From: Thalassotalea atypica
GTDB taxonomy: Bacteria; Pseudomonadota; Gammaproteobacteria; Enterobacterales; Alteromonadaceae
NCBI RefSeq assembly: GCF_030295975.1
Contig: NZ_AP027364.1
Span: 372,001-436,000 of the forward strand
Direction of reading: 5' to 3'
DNA length: 64,000 bases
In this document: piece by piece, positions 49,862 to 58,967 of the stretch
Layout: every line of letters starts with the position of its first letter
Position numbering within the stretch: position 1 is the stretch's first letter
Made by a program: the position numbers and the translations under genes
The notes under the pieces: model-generated
What the model was told of the DNA's origin: nothing
The model's database searches: none
The model's input: only the letters and a program-made list of their open reading frames with translations

Positions 49862-51118
49862 GTGCAAAAACAATTACTAATTATTGGCTGGGTTTGGCCT
49901 GAGCCTAAATCGTCTGCCGCGGGCAGTCGTATGTTGCAACTGATTGAGTGTTTTCAACGAGCTCACTATAGTGTGACGTTTGCGAGCCCTGCTCAACTTA
50001 CCGAGCATATGGAAGATCTGAATGCGCTTGATATAGCCACTAAAGCGATCACGTTAAATTGCGCTAGCTTTGATGAATTTATTGGTCAATTGGACCCCGA
50101 TGTGGTGATGTTTGATCGGTACATGATGGAAGAGCAATTTGGCTGGCGTGTTTCGAAAGCATGTCCGAATGCAGTGAGGGTGTTAGACACAGAAGATCTG
50201 CAAAGCCTTCGTAATGCACGCCATCAAGCTATTAAGCAACATCAATCGGCAAGTGAAGCGAGCCTTAATACTGAGCTCGCAGTCCGAGAAGTCTCTGCAA
50301 TTTTCAGAAGCGATTTAAGCATTATGATTTCTCCCGAAGAAATAAATCTTCTTGAGCAACATTATAGGGTTGATCCTAGTTTACTTGTCTATAGTCCGTT
50401 TATGTTTGAGCCAGCGGTGTTGGATCAGGAAACGCCTTGTTTTGACGAGCGTCAGCATTTTATTTCGATCGGTAATTTTCGTCACGCGCCTAACTGGGAC
50501 GCCGTTTTATTGCTCAAGCAAAAACTGTGGCCGTTAATTAGAAAAAAACTGCCACAGGCACAGCTCCATATTTATGGTGCATATCCGCCGAAAAAGGCCA
50601 CGGATTTACATGATGAAAAGTCTGGGTTTTTAGTTAAAGGCTGGGTTGATGATGCATTACTTGCTATGAAAAATGCAAAAGTGTGTATAGCACCACTGCG
50701 GTTTGGTGCTGGCATTAAAGGTAAGTTAGCTGAGGCTATGTACTGCGGTACTCCTTCGGTCACAACGGAGATAGGGGCTGAGGGTATGCATACGGAGCAC
50801 CCATGGGCAGGTGCGGTAAATGATGATATTAATGCGATGGCAGATCAGGCGATTCAATTGTATCAAGACCAACACGTATGGAATAACGCGAGCGCTTTAG
50901 GGAAAGTGAACGCTCACTTGTTGTTTGATTTAGAGCAACATAGCGATGTGCTAATTAAAGCATTTGAACATGTCACTGATAACCTAGCTCAGCACAGGGC
51001 TAATAACTTTACTGGTGCGATGTTAAATCATCACTCGCACCGAAGTACGCAGTTTATGTCTCAATGGATAGAAGCTAAAAATAAGTTAGAGAATGAACAT
51101 AACGGCGAGCGTGAATAA
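49862..51118 (+). CDS. glycosyltransferase, GT4-like
   Basis: 418 residues from a GTG start. The C-terminal GT-B half carries FGAGIKGKLAEAMYCGTPSV, the donor-binding region of GT4-type enzymes, after a strand with SIGNFRHAPNWDAVLLLK. The N-terminal half has an acceptor-domain start LLIIGWVWPEPKSSAAGSRM. Donor and acceptor are unknown, and there is no polysaccharide cluster around it. Confidence 0.82.
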   Translation: MQKQLLIIGWVWPEPKSSAAGSRMLQLIECFQRAHYSVTFASPAQLTEHMEDLNALDIATKAITLNCASFDEFIGQLDPDVVMFDRYMMEEQFGWRVSKACPNAVRVLDTEDLQSLRNARHQAIKQHQSASEASLNTELAVREVSAIFRSDLSIMISPEEINLLEQHYRVDPSLLVYSPFMFEPAVLDQETPCFDERQHFISIGNFRHAPNWDAVLLLKQKLWPLIRKKLPQAQLHIYGAYPPKKATDLHDEKSGFLVKGWVDDALLAMKNAKVCIAPLRFGAGIKGKLAEAMYCGTPSVTTEIGAEGMHTEHPWAGAVNDDINAMADQAIQLYQDQHVWNNASALGKVNAHLLFDLEQHSDVLIKAFEHVTDNLAQHRANNFTGAMLNHHSHRSTQFMSQWIEAKNKLENEHNGERE

Positions 51119-51155
51119 CACAATTCCAGACAGCTTTTCAGTGTAGGGCAATATT

Positions 51156-51860
51156 TTACTTAGTGTTGTAAAGCTGTTGTGCCGGCTTATACATGATCCA
51201 TGATGCCAGCACATATTTATCATTAGAAACAGGAGTTATGCCTCTGTGTGTGTGGGTAAACGTGCAAGGCGATAGCACAATACTGCCTTTTGTCGGTTTA
51301 ATTCTGGCTTGCTGGTAGATAAACTCAGTTTCCCCTCCTTGCTCAACATCATTCAAATAAACTAGCCACAATAATGTTCGATGTAAGCTTTTTTGTGCTC
51401 CATCAGAAGGGTGAGGATAATGCTCGGAGTGCCAATGATTAAAGTTGCCAGAGTTTTGAGGATACTTTTGTAAATTGATCTCATCAAAACAAAAAATGCT
51501 GCCTATAACACTACTTAGTGATTCATCACTCATTTGTGGAATATCTTCAACCGTCAGAGCTTTAGTTTTTTTTGTGTTATTGTCGATAAAACTGGGTGAA
51601 AGCGCGCCAATCAAAAAGTGCGGGTAGGCTCGAACGTATTGAGTCAGTGCTTGGCGCATCGTATTTGTAATCGACAAATGCTCATTTTTCCAATGGGCTA
51701 ACGTGGATAGATGTAAATCTATACTGTTTTTTTTACTTCGGTCTACGCCAGAGCCTATACGCCCTTGTGTTACATTTTCGTCTTTCTCAAACTTTGCGAT
51801 CAGGTTGTCACAAAAATCAGTGGAGAAGGCATTTTTAAATTCGACGATGAAATGTTGCAT
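51156..51860 (-). CDS. 2-oxoglutarate/Fe(II)-dependent oxygenase (prolyl-4-hydroxylase-like)
   Basis: 234 residues. The iron triad is visible: HSE in NHWHSEHYPHP, and the distal His in FTHTHRGITPV, followed by the Lys/Arg region for 2OG binding (NDKYVLASWIMYK). The central strand VYLNDVEQGGETEF is typical of the P4H superfamily. The substrate is unknown. It converges on the glycosyltransferase gene. Confidence 0.85.
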   Translation of the reverse strand: MQHFIVEFKNAFSTDFCDNLIAKFEKDENVTQGRIGSGVDRSKKNSIDLHLSTLAHWKNEHLSITNTMRQALTQYVRAYPHFLIGALSPSFIDNNTKKTKALTVEDIPQMSDESLSSVIGSIFCFDEINLQKYPQNSGNFNHWHSEHYPHPSDGAQKSLHRTLLWLVYLNDVEQGGETEFIYQQARIKPTKGSIVLSPCTFTHTHRGITPVSNDKYVLASWIMYKPAQQLYNTK

Positions 51861-51928
51861 ATAAATGAATTGGCGTAAAAGGGCAATGAGGAAATGTTAA
51901 CGCTATGTTGCAATCTTTGCTAGGGGCT

Positions 51929-51959
51929 TGATCAGATAAGTTAGTAACTTATCTGATCA
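51929..51959. repeat. 14-bp perfect inverted repeat with 3-base loop
   Basis: TGATCAGATAAGTT (51929-51942), AGT, AACTTATCTGATCA (51946-51959). It lies between the nuclease and the oxygenase genes (both minus). No T-run follows on either strand, so it is not a standard terminator, though it may end or stabilise the nuclease message. Confidence 0.75.
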
Positions 51960-51988
51960 TATTGTAATAAGTGCAAACTACAAGGCAA

Positions 51989-52888
51989 TCATAAGGACTG
52001 TTCTAGCAGGTGAGCAAGCCGGACTGATGCTTGAACAATACGCATATTAAGTTTTTTGGAATAAACCGTTTGATAGTTGTCAGCAAGCACTAAAGGCTGT
52101 TGGTTTATACGCTGGCAATTGCCGTGATGCATCCTGCAATAGCTTAATCCTTCGCTTATTGTCAGTTTCAACGATTCGTTGGCCCAATCTATGACAGTTG
52201 ATTGTTGCCAACTTTCTATTTGTTTACTCTCTTTGCTCTTTTTCAGCTGGCTTTGCAATGTCGTAAATAAGTACTGGTAGCGCATTTTATGGTCTTTGGT
52301 GTCAATTTGACGAGACAACAAACATTGATCCCAAAGCCAATGCATATTGGTACATTTACCGTCATGAGACTTCACTTTTGTTTTGTTGCCGCCCAAATCA
52401 TTGGCATAGCTGACATGCAAGGGTTGATGAATATCAGCTACCCAATGACTTAAAAACATAACTGCTTCCAGCTTTTCTTTGCTATTTGATAATGACATCA
52501 ATTGTTGTTGATGAAATGGGATAGCCTGCGTAATACAGTTTTTCCGACAGCTTTCTTCGCTTATTGAGCTTTGACCTCTATTGATATTAATGTAATGCCA
52601 TTTCTTATATTGCTGATACTTTGGAAGATTTTTAATCATATCTGGCCATGTACATGCATTAGCGAAACTCATGGGTGCCAGTTTTTTACGGTAGTTATAT
52701 TGATTAAGTTCTACTAACGAACGTTTATCAACAGCGCTCAACAAATGATCAAGCTTAGCTTTGGTGGCAGAGGTCAATTGTTGGTATGTTAAGTCGCATG
52801 TGAGTTGATGGCCAAGTTTCCCTAAAGCGTAACTTGAGGTTGAAACAAATAAAAAGAGAGTAGATAAAAGGGTGATTCGAAATGTCAT
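51989..52888 (-). CDS. S1/P1-type nuclease
   Basis: 299 residues with a signal peptide ending YA. S1/P1 signatures: WPDMIKNLPKYQQYKKWHYININ and SHWVADIHQPLHVSYANDLGGN, with His/Asp zinc ligands, and IDWANESLKL near the end. The mature N-terminus reads LGKLGHQLTC; the N-terminal Trp that binds zinc in fungal S1/P1 enzymes is absent, as in some bacterial members. It is a secreted single-strand nuclease or phosphatase-type enzyme. Confidence 0.87.
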   Translation of the reverse strand: MTFRITLLSTLFLFVSTSSYALGKLGHQLTCDLTYQQLTSATKAKLDHLLSAVDKRSLVELNQYNYRKKLAPMSFANACTWPDMIKNLPKYQQYKKWHYININRGQSSISEESCRKNCITQAIPFHQQQLMSLSNSKEKLEAVMFLSHWVADIHQPLHVSYANDLGGNKTKVKSHDGKCTNMHWLWDQCLLSRQIDTKDHKMRYQYLFTTLQSQLKKSKESKQIESWQQSTVIDWANESLKLTISEGLSYCRMHHGNCQRINQQPLVLADNYQTVYSKKLNMRIVQASVRLAHLLEQSL

Positions 52889-53033
52889 ATTTAGTACAAA
52901 GCTAGTGTGAGCTCATGGCATTGGAGTTTAATAACGACATTCTATCGAGCAATTCTTCTGGTGGCGAGCAACATCACTTTGCTCACAAAAACTTGTGACA
53001 AAGTAATGTATGCGCTCAAGTCATGCTTTGAAG

Positions 53034-53435
53034 TTAGTTGCTTGATGAAACGTAAATAACTTTAGGGGTTTCTGACTTATCTTGATGATTTAGGGCAACA
53101 TCTTTAATGGTCACAGAAGGGGTAACTCTGTTTTTGATGTTGCTGTATTTATTCAAATATTCATAGGTATCATTTGCTTCATACTTATACGCAAATTTCG
53201 CCATCGACAAGCCATTGCAAGTGAAGTTGTTAACAACTTGGTACTGATTTGCCGACTTATTACGTCTGATAGTTGACTTCAATTTTCTGCTGTCGTTAGA
53301 GCCTGCACTCACGCACATTTTTGTGGCTAAACTGTTATCTGTACCAATGAATTTATATTGTTGAGCAAACGCACTGCTGCTAATGCCTATGCTAAGTGCC
53401 AATATTGATGAGGTTAATGTAGTTAGTGTACGCAT
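53034..53435 (-). CDS. secreted DUF3718 protein
   Basis: 133 residues with a signal peptide ending AFA. The mature part has QYKFIGTDNSLATKMCVSAG and NNFTCNGLSMAKFAYKY, matching DUF3718, a small family in marine gammaproteobacteria; its two Cys may form a disulfide. Function is unknown. The gene stands alone. Confidence 0.78.
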   Translation of the reverse strand: MRTLTTLTSSILALSIGISSSAFAQQYKFIGTDNSLATKMCVSAGSNDSRKLKSTIRRNKSANQYQVVNNFTCNGLSMAKFAYKYEANDTYEYLNKYSNIKNRVTPSVTIKDVALNHQDKSETPKVIYVSSSN

Positions 53436-53975
53436 GAGTAAACTCCTTTAAAAAATTTTATCCTATTAACGCTCGGGGACGTCCTCAAAACAGCCTGCTT
53501 ACTTATTTAAAATCAGAGAAAATACCGTTCCAACTAAAGCCATTCCATTTGCTTGTATATAGTTATATCAAAAAAGATTTTTCAGCTTTTGTCAGTAATG
53601 TTTTATTAGATGAGTATTTGTAAATAACTTTATTTTTTATTGTTAACTTATTGTATTTAAAGGGTAATGTTTATGGCTTTGTAGGTGGTAATAAAACGCA
53701 TTTAATGCTTGTTTAGGAGTTTACATGATAAAAAATGGTGAAGAGTTTTAAATGTAAGTGCATCAAATGTCAATTATTTGCAAAGTTGTTGCTAAGCATG
53801 TGATTGGTCCTACCTTGTGACATTTGGACACATTTGTTCAACAGGATAACGCTCTATATTATTGCCAATAATTCAAAGGTGTTGTAGAAATACACTATAT
53901 TAGTGAGTGTTAACGCACATCTAGTCGAATGACTTAGGCGTGCCTTATCATCTATTAGCTTTAAAAAGGATTTCC
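53436..53975. other. intergenic 540 bp, no gene seen
   Basis: AT-rich divergent region between the DUF3718 gene and the serine hydrolase. No ORF with a ribosome site, no strong hairpin and no repeat copy was found by reading. Confidence 0.5.
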
Positions 53976-55121
53976 ATGGCTAGCTCTTTGTTTAAGAAAG
54001 TTCTCACATTTACCTTGGCGTTGTGCCTGTATAGCTGTGGTTCAGGCGACGGAGGCAGTAATCCTGTTTGTGGCTGTTCACCACCATTGCCTTTATATGA
54101 ATATGAGATGCCGGCGTCGCAAAATGACGGTTGGTCGGTTGGGCATGCAGGTGATACTGGCTTAAACATTCAATTAATCACGCAGTTAGTCAATGACATC
54201 ACTCAAGGAAAATACGTTAATATCGACGGCATAGTCATAGCTAAGCAAGGGCAGTTGGTCTTTGAGCATTACTTTAATGGCTTTCACGCTAATCGTCCTC
54301 ATCAGCTTCAATCAGCGAGCAAAAGTATCGGTTCGCTGCTAACCGGAATACTGCTCGATCAGCAATCCACTCTAAGTGTTGATGAGAAAATCCAAGGTTA
54401 CTTTCCACAACATCAAGACTTAGTATGGGACAATGATAAATCTGACATCACCATTGAGCATTTATTAACAATGAGCGCAGGGTTTGATTGCTTTGAAGGA
54501 ACTCAGCCACAAAAAGCTTGTGATGGCGGTCAGCTTAATGCCAGTGGAAATTGGAGTCGTTATACCTTGGCTGCTAATATGGCATTTGCGCCCGGCAGTC
54601 AATGGCGCTATTTTACAGGCATACCGATTTTACTACATGAAATTATTGAGCAGCAATCACAATTAGCGCTTGCGAAGTTTTCTCAGGATTATCTATTTAC
54701 ACCGCTGCAAATAGATGATGCAACGTGGTCACATTCACCGAGCGACGAAGCGCTGGCGTTGGAAATGACACCGCGTTCGATGGCCAAATTAGGTCAACTT
54801 TTTCTTAATCAAGGCCAATGGTTAAACCAACAGGTAATTAGTCAATCTTGGCTTGAACAGTCTTTAATTCCGCGTTTTACTATTGATGACCAACTGGATT
54901 ATGGCTATTTGTGGTATCAAGACAAATGGTTCGTGAATGAGCAATTGATTGATACCTATCAAGCGTTAGGTGATGGCGAGCAAAAAATTATTTTTATACC
55001 CATGCTTGATATGGTGATTGCTTTTACAACCAGTAACTACAGTTTTGCTGACAATAGCGTACATGGACAAACTAGTGAAATCATTGAACAATACATTATT
55101 CCGGCTATTCTGAATCAATAG
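53976..55121 (+). CDS. serine hydrolase, beta-lactamase fold (class C/6-aminohexanoate-dimer hydrolase-like)
   Basis: 381 residues from ATG 53976 with AAAAAGGA five bases before; a GTG at 53940 is less likely. The leader ends LYSC and suggests a lipoprotein. SxxK is present as SASKSIGSL (Ser near residue 117). The YxN motif seems to be represented by the RYFTGIPILL stretch, a deviation. It resembles EstB/NylB-type esterases or peptidases. The gene precedes mmcQ by 8 bp and may share its transcript. Confidence 0.85.
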   Translation: MASSLFKKVLTFTLALCLYSCGSGDGGSNPVCGCSPPLPLYEYEMPASQNDGWSVGHAGDTGLNIQLITQLVNDITQGKYVNIDGIVIAKQGQLVFEHYFNGFHANRPHQLQSASKSIGSLLTGILLDQQSTLSVDEKIQGYFPQHQDLVWDNDKSDITIEHLLTMSAGFDCFEGTQPQKACDGGQLNASGNWSRYTLAANMAFAPGSQWRYFTGIPILLHEIIEQQSQLALAKFSQDYLFTPLQIDDATWSHSPSDEALALEMTPRSMAKLGQLFLNQGQWLNQQVISQSWLEQSLIPRFTIDDQLDYGYLWYQDKWFVNEQLIDTYQALGDGEQKIIFIPMLDMVIAFTTSNYSFADNSVHGQTSEIIEQYIIPAILNQ

Positions 55122-55129
55122 GTGGAAAA

Positions 55130-55528
55130 ATGAATGATCATCAAGTGCAAGCTTATATGCTTGCGAAGCCAGAAACGCAGTTAGATTATCCCTTCGGTGA
55201 AGATGTCAAAGTTTTCAAGGTTAAAAACAAGATGTTTGCGACCTTAGCACTTGGTAAAGGCACTGAGAAAGATACCGACGGTAAGATGGCCGGATTTTAC
55301 TGTATGAACTTAAAGTGTGATCCTGATGAAGCGGCGATGTTACGCGATATTTTTCCTGCGGTGATCCCGGGTTATCACATGAATAAAGCGCAATGGAACA
55401 CGATCATTCTTGATGGCTCAATTCCACATGGTGAGCTTGAACGTATGATTGATAATTCATATATGCTGGTGGTCAGTAAAATGACCAAGAAAGACCAAGC
55501 ATCCATCTTGGTGCATTTATCAATTTAA
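55130..55528 (+). CDS. MmcQ/YjbR family DNA-binding-fold protein, intact copy
   Basis: 132 residues. CyaY-like double-wing fold motifs: LDYPFGEDVKVFKVKNKMFA and the C-terminal HMNKAQWNTIILDGSIP ... SYMLVVSKMTKK. Function is unknown despite the MmcQ name. The last about 150 bp, encoding the conserved C-terminus, recur in four damaged copies over the next 8 kb on the same strand, making this gene the likely anchor of an insertion hotspot. Confidence 0.93.
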   Translation: MNDHQVQAYMLAKPETQLDYPFGEDVKVFKVKNKMFATLALGKGTEKDTDGKMAGFYCMNLKCDPDEAAMLRDIFPAVIPGYHMNKAQWNTIILDGSIPHGELERMIDNSYMLVVSKMTKKDQASILVHLSI

Positions 55529-55550
55529 TATGTTTAAAGGTTGTCTCTTT

Positions 55551-56444
55551 CTAATAATCATTCGAATTTAATAATAGCATTTCATAAAACGCTAACGCGG
55601 CACTTCCTGTTTTGCTTCCTTTAGGCAATGTAATATGCAAAGGTACTTGATATTTTTCATTTTGTTCAATTTTGATTACTTTTAATTTTTCGCTGTTTTG
55701 CTGTTTTAAAATATGTTCAGGTAAGCGACAAAACCCAAGTCCATGCTTAATTGCTCTTACGGCATGATCAAAGTTATCCACGGTGATTCTTTGGTTTGCC
55801 TTTAGCCATCCAACATCTTTAGTGTTGTTATTTAATTGCTCTCCGCCTAAATCCCGTATAACTATTTGACAATGATTAACTAAATCTGACATGCAAATTG
55901 ATTTCAATTTGGCAAGAGGATGATTATTGGATACTACTGGAATCATATTCGTTAGAGAAAATACCTGCGCTGGATAGTTTGTTATTGGCAGCGTTATGAT
56001 TGAAACATCAGCTTTCTTACTTGTGACCATGTTAGTGGTTTTAGATAGAGATGTTTCAAGAACATGTATTGATGTAGTGGAGTTAATTGTTAAAAATTCT
56101 TTCATTGGTTGATAAATTAAGGAAGGCTCGCATAGGTGATCCATTGAAACTATAATTTCAGATTCAACACCTTTGGATAGTTGGTGACTTATTTCTTCTA
56201 TATCTCTAGCTTGCTCAATCATACTTGTTGCTCTTCTGAGTAAAGATTTAGCATGATTCGTTAGCACTGAGCGCCGCCCATTTATTTCAAGCAGTTTTAC
56301 ATCTAATTGTGTTTCCAATTTTTTAATGGAATAAATTAACGTCGTGTGACTTTTGTTGAGCAACAAAGCCGCTGCTTGAATACTTCCTGCTTTATCAACT
56401 TCTTGTAATGTAACCCATTGTTCAAGAGTACTCTTTAATCTCAT
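55551..56444 (-). CDS. LysR-family transcriptional regulator
   Basis: 297 residues. N-terminal winged helix-turn-helix (about 5-65: QEVDKAGSIQAAALLLNKSHTTLIYSIKKLETQLDV) and a substrate-binding domain. It is divergent from the YdhR-like gene, the usual position of a LysR regulator relative to its target. It starts the first accessory module after mmcQ. Confidence 0.9.
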   Translation of the reverse strand: MRLKSTLEQWVTLQEVDKAGSIQAAALLLNKSHTTLIYSIKKLETQLDVKLLEINGRRSVLTNHAKSLLRRATSMIEQARDIEEISHQLSKGVESEIIVSMDHLCEPSLIYQPMKEFLTINSTTSIHVLETSLSKTTNMVTSKKADVSIITLPITNYPAQVFSLTNMIPVVSNNHPLAKLKSICMSDLVNHCQIVIRDLGGEQLNNNTKDVGWLKANQRITVDNFDHAVRAIKHGLGFCRLPEHILKQQNSEKLKVIKIEQNEKYQVPLHITLPKGSKTGSAALAFYEMLLLNSNDY

Positions 56445-56570
56445 ATATAACCTGTCAGTTTTTTGAACATAAAGTGGTAAAATTATGAACTTTATTGTGC
56501 ATTTATTTTAGTTAATAATTTCAACAATAGAAACCAATACACAAAAAGTATCATTACTGGAGACTAAACA

Positions 56571-56885
56571 ATGAAGCTATTACAAGTTGATTTTGATTAT
56601 CAAGGACCAATGGGGGAAGAAATGTCAAATGCCCTTGTTGAACTGGCTGAGTCTATTAACAAAGAAGAAGGCTTAATTTGGAAAATTTGGACAGAAAATG
56701 TGTCTAGAAAGCTTGGTGGTGGAATTTATCTATTTCAAAATGAACAAAGTGCCCAAAATTATCTAAAAATGCATTCAAGTCGGTTAAAGGAAATGGGGGT
56801 AAAGGAAGTTAGAGGTATTATTTTTGATGTGAATTTACCATTAACTGAAATTAACCAGGGTCCTGTATTTCAAGAAGGTAATTAA
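56571..56885 (+). CDS. ydhR: YdhR-family putative monooxygenase
   Basis: 104 residues. ABM/dimeric alpha-beta barrel protein closely following YdhR: LAESINKEEGLIWKIWTEN, GGGIYLFQNEQSAQNYL, FDVNLPLTEINQGPV. Related monooxygenases act on aromatic substrates without cofactor; the YdhR substrate is unknown. It lies divergent from the LysR gene and 3 bp before a small membrane-protein gene. Confidence 0.85.
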   Translation: MKLLQVDFDYQGPMGEEMSNALVELAESINKEEGLIWKIWTENVSRKLGGGIYLFQNEQSAQNYLKMHSSRLKEMGVKEVRGIIFDVNLPLTEINQGPVFQEGN

Positions 56886-56888
56886 CAT

Positions 56889-57266
56889 ATGAGTAATCAA
56901 ACATTTTTCACGGTTCATGGAACGATCTACTTAGTTTTTGCTTTAGCATTATTTTTTCTACCTACACAAATTTGGCCTATGTATGGATTGGAAATCAATG
57001 ATAAGTACGCCAACTTTTTATCACAACATACAAGTATATTTTTAGGTGGATTAGCTGCTGTTAGTTTATTTCTGAGGAAGGTTAGTGATAAAGACGCAGT
57101 TGGTCAGCTTTTAAAAGCTTTGATAGTTACAAACTTGCTTGGCGCAGTAATAACTATCTATGCAGGAATAGTTGGTATTTTTGTTGGATTTGGCTGGAGT
57201 GACCCCGCTTTCTTCTTAATATTAACAATCTTAAGTTCTTTGCAATTAAAGAGGCATAATATCTAA
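56889..57266 (+). CDS. small four-helix membrane protein
   Basis: 125 residues with four predicted transmembrane helices (about 8-25, 45-62, 75-95, 100-118). No specific motif was recognised; it is loosely DUF4345-like in layout. It is co-transcribed with the YdhR-like gene, suggesting a shared role under the LysR regulator. Confidence 0.75.
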   Translation: MSNQTFFTVHGTIYLVFALALFFLPTQIWPMYGLEINDKYANFLSQHTSIFLGGLAAVSLFLRKVSDKDAVGQLLKALIVTNLLGAVITIYAGIVGIFVGFGWSDPAFFLILTILSSLQLKRHNI

Positions 57267-57476
57267 GAAAGCTATATAGGGTGAATCTAAAAATCTCACC
57301 CTAGAAATTTTTATGTGATGCTATAAAAATAAATTAATTCTTGCCAGATTTAACTTTGTTTTAATTTCTATTTGTATTTCAATAAAACTATCTTAAACAA
57401 CATTAAATTATGAAGAGAATAATTTTCAGCCTTATAACCTTTCGAAATAAATATGGGGTTATAGTTGCTAATTATT

Positions 57477-57614
57477 AAGGTGCAGTGGAACACCGTTATT
57501 TTAGATGGCTCAATTCCACAAGGTGAAATAGAGAGGATGATGGGTAATTCGTATATGTTGGTGGTTAGTAAAATGACCAAGAAAGATCAGTAATCAATAT
57601 GGGTGCATTTGTGA
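57477..57614 (+). pseudogene. mmcQ 3'-end fragment, copy 2
   Basis: In one frame it reads KVQWNTVILDGSIPQGEI, then SYMLVVSKMTKKDQ, then a stop at 57591, then SIWVHL and a second stop. It aligns with the last about 46 codons of the intact mmcQ gene, mostly with synonymous changes. No start codon or 5' part is present. Confidence 0.85.
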
Positions 57615-57661
57615 TTACTGTCATTTACTTGTAAGTAAAAGTTCATCTTACTGCATTGTAT

Positions 57662-58216
57662 TTACCACGAAGCAATGAGTGATTTTATCTGCTTAAACTC
57701 TTTTTCCATTTGTGTTGCATCTTCATATATTGAAATTTTTGTCAATCCAGCTAAGAAAATATTAAAGATAATATTGGCTTTCTGTGACGGTTCTTTAAGA
57801 CCTTTAATGGTAAGTTGTGCAGTAAAAAAACCGAGTAACATTTGTTCAAATTCAGTATAAGCAGCTACTAATTGCTTATCTGCTTTTAAGTCGCCATATA
57901 TACTATTTAAGATAAAGCAACCATTGTGACGTACGTCCGCAGAGTCACATGATATGAAAGCCTTAAAAAACTTTTCTAAGCCAGATTTTTCTTCTAATAA
58001 ACTTTGTGTTAACTGTTCAACAAATAGTAAATATTGTTGCAAGCACAAACTGAATATATTTTTTTTGTCACCAAAGCTATGGATTAAACTTCTGCCACTT
58101 AATCCTGTTTTTTTTTGTAAATCTCTTATGGAGGTATTGTCATATCCTGCCTTCCAAAATGCCCGCAAACAGGATTCTAATACTTGATCTTTATCGAAAG
58201 TTATTGTTCTGCCCAT
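57662..58216 (-). CDS. TetR/AcrR-family regulator
   Basis: 184 residues from ATG 58216 (MGRTITFDKDQVLESCLRAF); an upstream start at 58249 is less likely. HTH segment TSIRDLQKKTGLSGRSLIHSFGDKKNIF. The C-terminal ligand domain resembles YxaF/RutR-like C-terminal groups. It is divergent from the redoxin gene with a perfect palindrome between them, the classical autoregulated layout. Confidence 0.9.
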   Translation of the reverse strand: MGRTITFDKDQVLESCLRAFWKAGYDNTSIRDLQKKTGLSGRSLIHSFGDKKNIFSLCLQQYLLFVEQLTQSLLEEKSGLEKFFKAFISCDSADVRHNGCFILNSIYGDLKADKQLVAAYTEFEQMLLGFFTAQLTIKGLKEPSQKANIIFNIFLAGLTKISIYEDATQMEKEFKQIKSLIASW

Positions 58217-58267
58217 GGCTTTTTTTACTAAAACTGAAAGGTTTATCATTAATAGTGATTACTTTAC

Positions 58268-58283
58268 TACAACGTTCGTTGTA
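58268..58283. promoter_or_regulatory. candidate TetR operator
   Basis: Perfect 7-bp arms TACAACG / CGTTGTA around TT, with partly matched flanks (TTAC / ATAA). It lies between the divergent TetR and redoxin genes, about 52 bp from the TetR start and 74 bp from the redoxin start. Confidence 0.65.
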
Positions 58284-58357
58284 ATAAAAATCAGTTTTGG
58301 TTATATTTATATTGAAACAACTGTTGCAGTATAAATATATTACAAGGAATTAAGTTA

Positions 58358-58924
58358 ATGAAATTAAAAGTCGGCGAAATATTGGAAAACATTAAACTTC
58401 CCAATATTGATGGAAATTCGTTTGAATTGGAGTCATTAAAAGGCAAAAAAGTACTAATATCATTTCATCGATTTGCAACTTGTCCTTTCTGCAATTTGCA
58501 TATTCATCAATTAGTTAAGAATTTTGATTCCTTTGCTGATGACTTTGCCATTGTTGCAATTTTTGACTCTCCTCTTAACCATTTACAAACACATGCAGAA
58601 AGCCATCATGCACCTTTTGCTATTTTGGCTGATGATAGCAATGTTTATTATCAAAGATTTAATGTTGAACGTTCAGTTTTAAAAACAATCAAAGGTTTCA
58701 TTAAACGGTTTCCTACTCTTATATATGCGATGTTTATAAAAGGGTATTGGCCATTTCCAATTAAGGGCAATATATTTTCTATGCCTTTGGAGATACTCCT
58801 GGATAGAGACGGGCGTATTGAGCATATCCATAAAGGTAAAGACGAAGGTGATCACATTCCATTGGAGGACATTAAAAATTTTTCTAAATATGGTTCAACA
58901 CCTATAAGAGGTAAAGACAAATAA
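58358..58924 (+). CDS. peroxiredoxin-like redoxin (AhpC/TSA fold)
   Basis: 188 residues. Thioredoxin fold with CPFC in FATCPFCNLHIHQL, so both a peroxidatic-type and a resolving-type Cys are available, and DRDGRIEHIHKGKDEGDHIP late in the fold. It resembles the redoxins that accompany TetR regulators in electrophile or oxidative stress modules. It is divergent from the TetR gene. Confidence 0.82.
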   Translation: MKLKVGEILENIKLPNIDGNSFELESLKGKKVLISFHRFATCPFCNLHIHQLVKNFDSFADDFAIVAIFDSPLNHLQTHAESHHAPFAILADDSNVYYQRFNVERSVLKTIKGFIKRFPTLIYAMFIKGYWPFPIKGNIFSMPLEILLDRDGRIEHIHKGKDEGDHIPLEDIKNFSKYGSTPIRGKDK

Positions 58925-58967
58925 ATTTTTATGGGTATGTATGCTTTAATCTATGGGTATATTGATA

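Noticed and set aside
57368-57580. Minus-strand 70-residue frame over mmcQ copy 2
   Set aside because: It is antisense to a recognisable mmcQ fragment, has no family resemblance and no ribosome site.
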